A stretch of 35,185 nt of DNA from Deltaproteobacteria bacterium (GTDB taxonomy: Bacteria; Desulfobacterota; DSM-4660; Desulfatiglandales; HGW-15): assembly GCA_016931115.1 (NCBI GenBank), contig JAFGFM010000016.1, positions 1-35,185 of the forward strand. Reading direction: 5' to 3'. Shown in pieces: positions 8,894 through 17,343 of the stretch. Below the pieces are notes generated by a model. It had not been told where the DNA came from. It ran no database searches and saw only the letters and a program-made list of their open reading frames with translations. Position 1 is the first letter of the stretch; every line of letters begins with the position of its first letter. The position numbers were made by a program, and so were the translations under genes.

Positions 8894-11800
8894 ATGCCTA
8901 AAAGAACAGACATAAAAAAGATATTGATCATAGGTTCAGGCCCTATTGTTATAGGTCAGGCCTGCGAATTTGACTACAGCGGTACACAGGCCTGCAAGGC
9001 GCTGAAGGAAGAGGGGTATGAGGTTGTGCTTATTAACAGCAATCCTGCAACCATCATGACAGACCCTGAAACCGCGCACCGCACATATATTGAACCTATT
9101 ACACCTGAGATTGTTATAAAAATTCTGGAGAGAGAAAGACCCCAGGCGATCCTTCCTACCCTTGGCGGGCAGACCGGTCTTAATACCGCTGTCAAGGTGG
9201 CTGAAACAGGCATACTTGAAAGGCTTGGCATTGAGCTTATAGGCGCCTCCATTCCTGTTATTCAGAAGGCTGAAGACCGTGAAAAGTTCAGGGACGCAAT
9301 ACATAAGATCAATCTCAGGGTGCCCAATAATGGTATTGTCAGAAACATGGAACAGGCGAGGGAGGTGGCCGAGCGGATTGGATACCCCCTTATAATAAGG
9401 GCAAGCTTTACACTTGGCGGAATAGGGAGCGGTATAGCATATAACCGTGAAGAGATGGAGAGCATTGCTAGCAGCGGTCTTGATGCAAGCATGATATCTG
9501 AGATCATTATTGAAGAATCCCTTATTGGCTGGAAGGAGTATGAGCTTGAGGTGATGAGGGATTTTAAGGACAATGTAGTTATCATATGCTCCATAGAAAA
9601 CTTTGATCCGATGGGCGTTCATACCGGTGACAGCATTACTGTTGCGCCTGCCCAGACCCTTACAGACCGCGAATATCAGGTGATGCGCGATGCGGCCATA
9701 GATATTATACGTGAAATCGGTGTGCAGACAGGCGGATCAAATATACAGTTTGCCATACACCCGAAAACAGGTGAAATGGTGGTTATTGAGATGAACCCCA
9801 GGGTTTCAAGGAGTTCAGCCCTGGCTTCAAAGGCGACAGGCTTTCCTATAGCAAAGATTGCTGCAAAGCTTGCTGTGGGGTACACTCTGGATGAACTTGC
9901 CAATGATATTACACGTGAAACCCGCGCGGCCTTTGAGCCCACCATTGACTACTGTGTTGTTAAGATACCAAGATGGACATTTGAAAAATTTCCCGGTGCA
10001 GTAGACAGTCTGACAACTGCCATGAAATCGGTTGGCGAAACAATGGCCATAGGAAGGACATTCAAGGAGTCTCTGCAAAAGGCTTTAAGATCCCTTGAGA
10101 TCGGGCGATTTGGCCTTGGTTCTGATACCCCGGGTTTAGAGGATGTTTATGATCTGCATGAGATAGAAGAGGGTCTGATAAACCCGAATTCCAGAAGGCT
10201 CTTTTTCATTCGCGAGGCTTTTAAGAGAGGTCTTGCAATAGAAAGGATAAACGAGCTGTCAGCTATCGATCCCTGGTTTCTGTTCAACATAAAACAGATT
10301 TATGAGATGGAAATGAAACTTAGGGGTATGGCAGAAGGCAATATCAATATCATGGATTTAACACCTGATTTCCTGAAACAGGTTAAGGAATATGGGTTCT
10401 CTGATGTCCAGCTCGGTAATATCTTCAATAGAACAGAAGATGAGATAAGGGAGATAAGAAAACTTAAGGGTATAGAGCCTGTATACAAGCTTGTTGATAC
10501 ATGTGCCGCAGAGTTTGAGGCCTATACACCCTATTACTACTCCACCTATGAGCAGGAAAACGAGTTAAGAAAGACGAATAAAAGAAAGGTGATAATACTT
10601 GGCGGCGGCCCCAACCGGATAGGTCAGGGCATTGAGTTTGACTACTGCTGCGTACAGGCATCATTTGCACTTAGAGAAATGGGCATAGAAAGCATCATGG
10701 TTAACAGTAACCCTGAAACAGTGAGCACAGACTATGATACCTCTGACAAGCTTTATTTTGAGCCCCTTACAAAAGAGGATGTCTTAAATATCATAGACCA
10801 GGAAAGGCCAGAGGGTGTTATTGTCCAGTTTGGCGGGCAGACACCCCTGAATATTGCTGTGCCCCTTGCCAATGCCGGTGTGAAAATCCTCGGCACCAGC
10901 CCGGACAGCATAGACAGGGCAGAGGACAGGGAAAGGTTCCAGATACTGCTTAATAAGCTCAATATACGTCAGCCGCAAAACGGCATTGCCACAAACAATG
11001 ATCAGGCAATAAAGATAGCAGAGGAGATAGGTTACCCGGTTATTGTAAGGCCATCATTTGTTCTGGGTGGCAGGGCCATGAAAATCGTATATGACAGAGG
11101 TGATCTTCAATATTACATGGAAACAGCCGTAAAGGTCTCACCCGGAAAGCCTGTACTTATAGACAAGTTTCTTGATCACACCACAGAGATAGATGTAGAT
11201 GCCCTCTCTGATGGTACAGATACTGTGATTGGCGGCATAATGGAACATATTGAAGAGGCTGGTGTACATTCAGGTGACAGCGCCTGTGTGCTGCCATCTA
11301 TATCACTTGGTCCTGAAATAATTAACCAGATCAGGTCATATACAAAGGCGATTGCAAAGGAGCTGAATGTTATCGGGCTTATGAATATCCAGTATGCTGT
11401 AAAGGATGGCATCATATATATGCTTGAGGTCAACCCGCGCGCCTCAAGAACTGTCCCCTTTGTTAGCAAGGCAACAGGTGTTTCCCTCGCGAAGCTCGCC
11501 ACAAAGGTGATAATGGGTTGCACGTTAAAGGAGCTGGGTTTTACTGAAGAGGTAATACCTGCTCATGTCTCATGCAAGGAGTCGGTGTTCCCATTTACAA
11601 GGTTCCAGGGTGTGGATACGATACTTGGCCCTGAGATGAAATCAACCGGAGAGGTCATGGGGATAGATACCTCATTTGAAATGGCCTTTGCAAAATCACA
11701 GCTTTCAGCGGGTCAGAAGCTCCCTCTTTCAGGCACAGTATTTGTAAGTGTCAAGGACTCTGATAAAAAGGATGTATTAAGACCTGTAACCATTCTAAGT

Positions 11801-12127
11801 CAAACCGGCTTTAATATTGTTGCCACAAGGGGCACAGCGGCCTACCTGAGGGAGAATGGCATCCCTGTAAAGGATGTCAACAAGGTAAGTGAAGGCAGAC
11901 CCCATATTGTGGATATGATAAAGAATGGTGAGATCAGTCTTGTTATAAATACCACGAACAACAAAAAGGCCATATCAGAGTCTTTCCCCATAAGAAGAAG
12001 CGCCCTTGTACTTGGAATCCCATATACAACAACCATAGCCGGGGCTGGCGCTACTGCCCTTGCAATTAAAAAGATGGTTGAAGGCAGAATAGATGTAAAG
12101 ACCATACAGGAATATCATAATATTTAA
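8894..12127 (+). CDS. carB: Carbamoyl-phosphate synthase large subunit
   Basis: This 1077-residue protein is the full CarB length. It shows the expected duplicated ATP-grasp architecture. Each half starts with a similar segment ([18 protein letters not shown] and [17 protein letters not shown]) and has an ATP-binding loop ([21 protein letters not shown]) and an EMNPR/EVNPR metal motif. The first half makes carboxyphosphate and then carbamate from bicarbonate and ammonia; the second phosphorylates carbamate. The last 130 residues form the MGS-like allosteric domain ([12 protein letters not shown]). No frame interruption is seen. The Shine-Dalgarno signal is weak, but the ATG fits the conserved N-terminus. 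purF begins 12 nt after the stop, suggesting a carB-purF transcript. Confidence 0.97.
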   Translation: MPKRTDIKKILIIGSGPIVIGQACEFDYSGTQACKALKEEGYEVVLINSNPATIMTDPETAHRTYIEPITPEIVIKILERERPQAILPTLGGQTGLNTAVKVAETGILERLGIELIGASIPVIQKAEDREKFRDAIHKINLRVPNNGIVRNMEQAREVAERIGYPLIIRASFTLGGIGSGIAYNREEMESIASSGLDASMISEIIIEESLIGWKEYELEVMRDFKDNVVIICSIENFDPMGVHTGDSITVAPAQTLTDREYQVMRDAAIDIIREIGVQTGGSNIQFAIHPKTGEMVVIEMNPRVSRSSALASKATGFPIAKIAAKLAVGYTLDELANDITRETRAAFEPTIDYCVVKIPRWTFEKFPGAVDSLTTAMKSVGETMAIGRTFKESLQKALRSLEIGRFGLGSDTPGLEDVYDLHEIEEGLINPNSRRLFFIREAFKRGLAIERINELSAIDPWFLFNIKQIYEMEMKLRGMAEGNINIMDLTPDFLKQVKEYGFSDVQLGNIFNRTEDEIREIRKLKGIEPVYKLVDTCAAEFEAYTPYYYSTYEQENELRKTNKRKVIILGGGPNRIGQGIEFDYCCVQASFALREMGIESIMVNSNPETVSTDYDTSDKLYFEPLTKEDVLNIIDQERPEGVIVQFGGQTPLNIAVPLANAGVKILGTSPDSIDRAEDRERFQILLNKLNIRQPQNGIATNNDQAIKIAEEIGYPVIVRPSFVLGGRAMKIVYDRGDLQYYMETAVKVSPGKPVLIDKFLDHTTEIDVDALSDGTDTVIGGIMEHIEEAGVHSGDSACVLPSISLGPEIINQIRSYTKAIAKELNVIGLMNIQYAVKDGIIYMLEVNPRASRTVPFVSKATGVSLAKLATKVIMGCTLKELGFTEEVIPAHVSCKESVFPFTRFQGVDTILGPEMKSTGEVMGIDTSFEMAFAKSQLSAGQKLPLSGTVFVSVKDSDKKDVLRPVTILSQTGFNIVATRGTAAYLRENGIPVKDVNKVSEGRPHIVDMIKNGEISLVINTTNNKKAISESFPIRRSALVLGIPYTTTIAGAGATALAIKKMVEGRIDVKTIQEYHNI

Positions 12128-12139
12128 TAAGAGAATAAA

Positions 12140-13558
12140 ATGACGTGTTATTGTAATCGGATAAAAGAGAAGCCTGACAGGCCGAAAGATGAATGCGGGA
12201 TATTTGCAATATATCACCATGAAGATGCGGCAAAGCTGACCTATTTTGGTCTTTATGCACAGCAGCACAGGGGGCAGGAGAGCGCCGGAATTGTGGTATC
12301 AGATGGCGAGTGTGTTGTTGAGCATAAGGCAATGGGCCTTGTGCCTGATATCTTTAATGACAAGATACTTTCTGGTCTTAAGGGTAACATTGCTCTGGGT
12401 CATGTAAGGTATTCAACAACAGGCTCTTCATTATTGGCCAATGCACAGCCCTTCAGGATAAAACATGGAGGTAAATGCATTGCAATGGCCCACAATGGTA
12501 ACCTTGTAAATGCATTCACTATCCGTAAAGAACTTGAAGATGACGGCTCTATATTTCAGACCAGTATGGACAGTGAGGTGGTGCTTCACCTTGTTGCAAG
12601 GTCCATGAAAAAGGGGCTTGAAAAGGCGATGCAGGATGCTATGTCCAGGATAAAAGGGGCCTACTCTCTTGTGCTTATGACAGAGGATACACTTATTGCC
12701 GTGCGCGACCCCAATGGTTTCAGGCCCCTGTGCCTCGCACGGCTGAATGGAGGCTATGTTATTGCATCAGAGACATGCGCCCTTGATCTGGTTCAGGCAG
12801 AATATATAAGGGATGTTGAACCGGGTGAAATCATTATTGTAAACAAGGATGGCTTAAGGAGTATAAAGTCCTCTGAACCTGTAAGAAAGGCCCATTGTAT
12901 TTTTGAGCTTATCTACTTTGCGCGGCCTGACAGCTCTGTCTTTGGCCAGAATGTATATATGTTTCGTAAAAAACAGGGGCAGCTTATGGCAGAGGAGTTT
13001 CATGTGGATGCTGACCTTGTTATGCCATTTCCCGATTCAGGCAACTATGCGGCTATAGGTTTTGCGCAGGCATCTACCATACCGCTTGAAATGGGTGTTA
13101 TCAGAAACCATTACATTGGCAGGACATTTATCCAGCCCTCCCAGACCATGCGCGACTTTGGGGTCAAGGTTAAGCTCAACCCGGTAAAGGAACTGTTCAA
13201 GGGTAAACGTGTATTAATTATAGAAGATTCTATAATAAGGGGGACAACCTCAAAGACCAGGATCGAGACGCTGCGTAATATTGGGGCAAAGGAGATACAC
13301 ATGCTTGTATCATGCCCGCCCCACAGGTTTCCATGCCACTATGGCATAGACTTTTCAACAAAGGGTGAGCTTATTGCTGCACAGAAGTCTGTTGATGAGA
13401 TAAGGTCATTTATCGGTCTTGACAGCCTCGGCTACTTAAGTATTGATAACCTTGTAAAGGCTACCCATATACCAAGAACAGACCTGTGTCTTGCATGCTT
13501 TGACGGCAATTATCCGGTACCTGTTGATGAAGAAACAGGGAAGTTTTCAATGGAGTAA
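12140..13558 (+). CDS. purF: Amidophosphoribosyltransferase (Fe-S type)
   Basis: This 472-residue protein begins with a short propeptide of 18 residues and an Ntn-type nucleophile C19 (DECGIFAIYHHE). It continues with the glutaminase motifs (QHRGQESAGI, GHVRYSTTG, HNGNL). The C-terminal PRPP-binding loop reads VLIIEDSIIRGTTS. Cysteines at CIFELIYFARPDS, PCHYGID and LCLAC near the C-terminus match the four [4Fe-4S] ligands of the Bacillus-type enzyme. It catalyses the first committed step of purine synthesis: PRPP plus glutamine to phosphoribosylamine. Propeptide removal and cluster insertion are expected for activity. It sits 12 nt after carB, so purine and pyrimidine entry enzymes may share a transcript. 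Confidence 0.96.
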   Translation: MTCYCNRIKEKPDRPKDECGIFAIYHHEDAAKLTYFGLYAQQHRGQESAGIVVSDGECVVEHKAMGLVPDIFNDKILSGLKGNIALGHVRYSTTGSSLLANAQPFRIKHGGKCIAMAHNGNLVNAFTIRKELEDDGSIFQTSMDSEVVLHLVARSMKKGLEKAMQDAMSRIKGAYSLVLMTEDTLIAVRDPNGFRPLCLARLNGGYVIASETCALDLVQAEYIRDVEPGEIIIVNKDGLRSIKSSEPVRKAHCIFELIYFARPDSSVFGQNVYMFRKKQGQLMAEEFHVDADLVMPFPDSGNYAAIGFAQASTIPLEMGVIRNHYIGRTFIQPSQTMRDFGVKVKLNPVKELFKGKRVLIIEDSIIRGTTSKTRIETLRNIGAKEIHMLVSCPPHRFPCHYGIDFSTKGELIAAQKSVDEIRSFIGLDSLGYLSIDNLVKATHIPRTDLCLACFDGNYPVPVDEETGKFSME

Positions 13559-13571
13559 AAATAAATCCATC

Positions 13572-14615
13572 ATGCCCGAATTTATTTTTGCAACCTGTCT
13601 GCCACGCTCAATGCCCTACCTTAAACGCGAACTGGCGCGAACGCGCCCGGATTTGCGGTTGGCATACTCCCGGCCCGGATTGATCACGATGCGCACAGAT
13701 GCTGTGCCACCGGGCCTCAGCACACCCGAGCCGCAAGCTGTTTTTGCGCGAGCCACCGGGCGCTCACTGGGCTTTGCTGACTCGCTTGATCGCATTGTTG
13801 AATTAGCGGAATTGGTAGCAGCCCCGGAAATCAGGGTTCACGTATTCGCGCGGGACCCGGTCAAACCCGATAAACAGATTCCAGACTACGAGGGTATAAA
13901 AAGGTGGCGCGACAGCGTCCGCGGGCAACTCGGTACCCGCGTGTTAGACGGCGATGATGCAAAGCCAGGTGACACTGTTCTCGACGTAGTGCTTCCGCCA
14001 CCAGGGATGACCGACCCGATCATGGTTGGTTGGCACATACACGACCATTGGCGCGGTGCTGCGCCCGGTGGTGTTTGTCAGGTCCCGGTTCCGCCGGAGG
14101 TGCCCTCACGGGCCTACGCAAAGATCGAGGAAGCGCTCCATTGGTCAGCTCTTGAGCTCCATGAGGGTGATGTCGTAGTCGAAATCGGGTCAGCCCCGGG
14201 CGGGGCAGCAATGGCGCTGCTGCAACGCGGAGCCAATGTTATAGGCATCGACCCCGCACGCATGGATCCCCGTGTGCTCGATTGGCATGGGGCATGCGGA
14301 ACTTTCCGTCATATCAGCAACTATGCAGAGCGCCTGCGCACACGCGATCTGCCTGCAAAGGTCGATTGGCTTGTGCTCGACGCTAACATCGCACCGCATC
14401 GTGCGCTCGTTGCACTCAAGCACCTGATGTCACTGCGAGGGAACTCTATACGCGGGCTGTTACTCACACTTAAGCTCCACGATGACGGCGTAATTGAGGA
14501 TTTGCCAGTGTTATTTGCTCAGATTAGCGAGCTTGCAGGGGCTATTTCGTTGCGCGCAACCCAGCTCCCGAGTGCACACCAGGAAGTGGTGGTGTGGGTC
14601 CAGCGCTCGCTATAA
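13572..14615 (+). CDS. RlmM-like SAM-dependent 2'-O-ribose RNA methyltransferase (likely acquired)
   Basis: Read from ATG 13572, the 347-residue protein resembles the bacterial RlmM/FtsJ-fold methyltransferases. Its N-terminal part is THUMP-like. PSRAYAKIEEALHW precedes the Rossmann domain with the SAM loop VVEIGSAPGGAA. The order of K (AKIEE), D (VLDAN), K (LTLKLHD) and E (HQEVVVWV) fits the K-D-K-E tetrad of 2'-O-methyltransferases. RlmM of E. coli modifies 23S rRNA at C2498; the target here is inferred only. The gene is visibly richer in GC and in GCG, CGC and CCG codons than both neighbours and has no clear Shine-Dalgarno. It begins 13 nt after purF. Together these suggest horizontal acquisition. 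Confidence 0.7.
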   Translation: MPEFIFATCLPRSMPYLKRELARTRPDLRLAYSRPGLITMRTDAVPPGLSTPEPQAVFARATGRSLGFADSLDRIVELAELVAAPEIRVHVFARDPVKPDKQIPDYEGIKRWRDSVRGQLGTRVLDGDDAKPGDTVLDVVLPPPGMTDPIMVGWHIHDHWRGAAPGGVCQVPVPPEVPSRAYAKIEEALHWSALELHEGDVVVEIGSAPGGAAMALLQRGANVIGIDPARMDPRVLDWHGACGTFRHISNYAERLRTRDLPAKVDWLVLDANIAPHRALVALKHLMSLRGNSIRGLLLTLKLHDDGVIEDLPVLFAQISELAGAISLRATQLPSAHQEVVVWVQRSL

Positions 14616-14988
14616 TGCATTTATAGGGTGGTGGATAAGAATGTATTATGCATGCAGCCTTAATCAGGTTTTTCTAGCAGCCTTCAGTTAATCTCTTGTC
14701 CTTATGCAGGTATTATCAGGAGTAAACAACATTAGAGAAACAAGGCCGGTCTGTATGGAAATATCCCCATTAGAATAGAGATATTTACCTTGTATTTTCG
14801 TGCCTTTCGTTGCCTGTCCCTCCATCTTGTCGCGTCATAACTTTCAGTGAAGACGGAAGCTTCAGCGACGGCGGATGTTTCGTGGTTCAGGTTGTCTTAT
14901 CTCATTTATTGCTCTGGAATTACTGCAATCTCTACAAACAGGTATAATCCATTTATTTGTAGAGACAAGGCATGCCTTGTCTCTATAG
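14616..14988. other. Non-coding spacer of 373 bp
   Basis: I see no convincing gene or RNA here. Short open frames exist but lack ribosome binding sites and run through a palindrome. The only clear structure is the 26-nt palindrome at 14960-14985. The segment is more AT-rich than the methyltransferase gene before it and could include remnants from that gene's arrival. Confidence 0.5.
14960..14985. repeat. Perfect 26-nt palindrome, copy 1 (TAGAGACAAGGCATGCC core)
   Basis: The segment equals its own reverse complement over 26 nt, with GCATGC at the centre. A near-identical copy lies at 20309-20336. It falls just downstream of the DUF169 stop on the - strand. Palindromes of this type, beginning GTAGAGAC, are known as dispersed small repeats in various bacteria. 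Confidence 0.75.
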
Positions 14989-15750
14989 TTATTTGTGTTT
15001 CCGGGGAACAGGCTCCTTCTTGGAATTCCATGCCTTAAATAATTTATTATAAATCTCAGGCTGTGGAAAGTCAGATAACATCATCATCTGTTCATTTGCA
15101 AACATGGATTCTTTGAAAAAATTTTTCAGCCCCTTTATGAACCCTGCAATTTTTGGTGCAGGGATTGAAAAGATCATTTCGCCTGCCTGGGTTAAGGCCC
15201 TCACATATTCACCAGGGTCAGGGAGCGTTATCCAGTATGCATTGTGGATAATTGGTGATGTTACAGCCCATGCGCACGAGAATGGAAAAAAGCTGGATTT
15301 TATACCCTCTCTTTCCTTTTCATCGATTGAAAGCAGCATGCTCCTTAACTGGTTTGTGTCTGCATAGATCATTATCAGGTCAGGTTCAAAGGATGCGCTA
15401 TTTAAAGGGGCAGTAAGGATCCCTGTGTATCTGCCATATTTAAAACCTTCATAGTTTTTTCCTGCATCATGGGCATGGGCTTTAGGCAACGGCACAAACC
15501 CGTAGGCCAGTACCGGCCCTGGGCAATAGCTGTCTTCCATGAGCATTGCCACTGTGAGCTTATCCCTTCTTGCAAGGGAAAATGCCTGGCATTGTGCATA
15601 ATGTTTCCCCTGATCCTTATAAGGTCTCAGTGCATCCTTTGGGATGTCCTGCCTTTTTACCACCATTTTAACTGCAACAGGGGATGTCTTAAGACCCAGT
15701 AACTGCTCCAGGGTTTCCCCATATCTTTTGTTTTTTCTTGTTTCCGGCAT
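14989..15750 (-). CDS. DUF169 family protein
   Basis: This 253-residue soluble protein shows the DUF169 pattern: LGLKTSPVAVKMV at the N-terminus, CQAFSLARR, then EDSYCPGP and a glycine/tyrosine-rich GFKYGRYTGILTAPL segment. DUF169 proteins are common in anaerobic archaea and Desulfobacterota, and their function is not established. Conserved cysteines (C54, C76) might bind metal or a cluster, but that is inference. AAAGGAG lies eight bases upstream of the ATG. There is no signal peptide. It is flanked by a spacer downstream and by the divergent DEAD-box gene upstream, so context gives no functional hint. Confidence 0.8.
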   Translation of the reverse strand: MPETRKNKRYGETLEQLLGLKTSPVAVKMVVKRQDIPKDALRPYKDQGKHYAQCQAFSLARRDKLTVAMLMEDSYCPGPVLAYGFVPLPKAHAHDAGKNYEGFKYGRYTGILTAPLNSASFEPDLIMIYADTNQLRSMLLSIDEKEREGIKSSFFPFSCAWAVTSPIIHNAYWITLPDPGEYVRALTQAGEMIFSIPAPKIAGFIKGLKNFFKESMFANEQMMMLSDFPQPEIYNKLFKAWNSKKEPVPRKHK

Positions 15751-16053
15751 AATTTCTACTCCTTTAGCAACATTAAACGATTATTACCTTGACCTGACAC
15801 CTTATTATTCGTATGATAGCCGCCAATTAACAGTGTTCTTGGTTGTAATTAAATAATAAATCACATTAGCCCCGGAATTACTCCGGGGCTTTTTTTTGAT
15901 CCGGATAATGTCTTACACTGTTCATCGATCCGGAATAATCCGGCCCTCAGCATACAGGAGGGTATTTTAAAAGGCAATCCACTGTATATAGAACGCAAAG
16001 ATTTGACCTGTTTTCCGCCCATGGCGGGAATAAATAATGAAAGAAGGTATATA
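15751..16053. promoter_or_regulatory. Divergent intergenic region with terminator and possible DEAD-box leader
   Basis: This space separates the DUF169 gene (-) from the helicase (+). It holds the DUF169 ribosome binding site, an intrinsic terminator at 15868-15898 on the + strand, three ATCCGG repeats (around 15900-15942) and a second hairpin ccctc...gaggg at 15944-15962 followed by TATTTT. No + strand gene ends here, so the hairpins probably belong to the helicase leader or to a small RNA. Confidence 0.45.
15868..15898 (+). terminator. Intrinsic terminator upstream of the DEAD-box gene
   Basis: The arms agccccgga and tccggggct form a perfect 9-bp GC-rich stem with a 5-nt loop, followed by a run of eight T on the + strand. 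The nearest upstream + strand gene ends 1.2 kb away, so this terminator either ends a short unannotated transcript or acts as an attenuator. Confidence 0.8.
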
Positions 16054-17286
16054 TTGAATTTTGACACATTTAGTTTTCATCCATCCATTGCGGCAAATAT
16101 CGCAGCCGCTGGTTATGAGGTCCCAACCCCTATTCAGGAAATGGCAATCCCAAAGGTAAAAGAGGGGCATGATATCATGGGCCTCGCACAGACCGGAACA
16201 GGTAAGACAGCGGCATTTGCGCTGCCAATACTTAACAGGCTTATAAAGGGGAAACAGGGTGGGGTGCGTGCCCTTGTGATAGCCCCTACACGTGAACTGG
16301 CTGAACAGATACATCAGTCATTTGAGACTCTAGGCAAAAAGACAAATATAAAAAGTGTTACTGTATATGGCGGTGTGGGTATTAACCCCCAGATACAGAA
16401 ATTAAGGTCTGCCGATATTGTTGTGGCATGCCCTGGCAGGCTTATTGATCATATAGAACGTAAAACAATAAGTCTTACAAAGGTGGAGGTGCTGGTATTG
16501 GATGAAGCTGACCAGATGTTTGACATGGGTTTTCTCCCAAACATCAGGCGGATTTTAAAACATCTTCCAAAGGCGCGCCAGACACTGCTCTTTTCAGCTA
16601 CAATGCCTCAGGAAATAAAACAGCTTGCCAGTGATATACTGAAGAATCCATCAACTGTGCAGGCAGGTGTTACTGCCCCTGCTGAAACTGTGAGCCATGC
16701 TATATACCCGGTTGCACAGCATCTGAAGACAGACCTATTACTTGAACTGCTTGAGACCAGTGATCCAGGGTCTGTCCTTGTTTTTACCAGGACAAAGCAT
16801 CGCGCAAAAAGCCTTGAAAAAAGGCTTGCTGCTGCCGGATACAGATCAGCCTCCATTCAGGGGAACCTTTCACAGTCAAGGCGTCAGGCAGCCCTCGAGG
16901 GTTTTAAGAGCGGTGAATTCCAGATACTTGTGGCAACGGATATTGCAGCCAGAGGCATAGATGTATCACGTATATCACATGTGATAAACTATGATATCCC
17001 CGCAACCCCTGAGGCATATATCCACCGAATAGGCCGTACCGGCAGGGCTGAATGCAGTGGTGAGGCATTTACCCTTGCTACCAAAGAAGATAAAGATATG
17101 GTGAAGGCAATAAATCGTTTAATCGGTTCTGAGGTAGAGCAGCGCACCATATCTACCTTTAATTATGGTTCACCGGACCCTGATATAAAAAGGCCATCCA
17201 TTGGAAGGGTTGTTTCACAGAGGAGATTCCCCGAAGTGAGAAACAGTTATAACAAGAGAAGACCAGCAGCAAAGATATTCAGTTAA
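16054..17286 (+). CDS. DEAD-box RNA helicase (RhlE-like)
   Basis: I choose TTG 16054 because AAGAAGG (16041-16047) is six bases upstream and the protein then begins MNFDTFSFHPSI, as RhlE-type helicases do; ATG 16021 would add eleven residues. The 410-residue protein has all motifs in order: Q motif (YEVPTPIQ), AQTGTGKT, PTRELA, DEAD, SAT, the C-terminal ATDIAARGID and HRIGRTGR. It unwinds structured RNA with ATP, typically in ribosome assembly or mRNA decay, often in the cold. The C-terminal tail is short and basic (SYNKRRPAAK), for RNA contact. It appears monocistronic, ending in a hairpin shared with the convergent M56 gene. Confidence 0.93.
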   Translation: MNFDTFSFHPSIAANIAAAGYEVPTPIQEMAIPKVKEGHDIMGLAQTGTGKTAAFALPILNRLIKGKQGGVRALVIAPTRELAEQIHQSFETLGKKTNIKSVTVYGGVGINPQIQKLRSADIVVACPGRLIDHIERKTISLTKVEVLVLDEADQMFDMGFLPNIRRILKHLPKARQTLLFSATMPQEIKQLASDILKNPSTVQAGVTAPAETVSHAIYPVAQHLKTDLLLELLETSDPGSVLVFTRTKHRAKSLEKRLAAAGYRSASIQGNLSQSRRQAALEGFKSGEFQILVATDIAARGIDVSRISHVINYDIPATPEAYIHRIGRTGRAECSGEAFTLATKEDKDMVKAINRLIGSEVEQRTISTFNYGSPDPDIKRPSIGRVVSQRRFPEVRNSYNKRRPAAKIFS

Positions 17287-17306
17287 CGACTGGTAAAGGA
17301 TTATTG

Positions 17307-17338
17307 CGGCTTCCATAAACAGAGAGTTATGGAAGCCG
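17307..17338. terminator. Shared hairpin between convergent helicase and M56 genes
   Basis: cggcttccataa and ttatggaagccg form a perfect 12-bp stem with an 8-nt loop, placed 20 nt after the helicase stop and 5 nt after the M56 protein stop on the other strand. A T-rich stretch (taaaactaattttt) follows on the + strand. It probably serves transcripts from the helicase and perhaps both. Confidence 0.65.
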
Positions 17339-17343
17339 TAAAA

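Noticed and set aside
14847-15038. Open frame of 63 codons on the + strand in the spacer after the methyltransferase
   Set aside because: It has no ribosome binding site, runs through the palindrome and into the antisense of the DUF169 gene.
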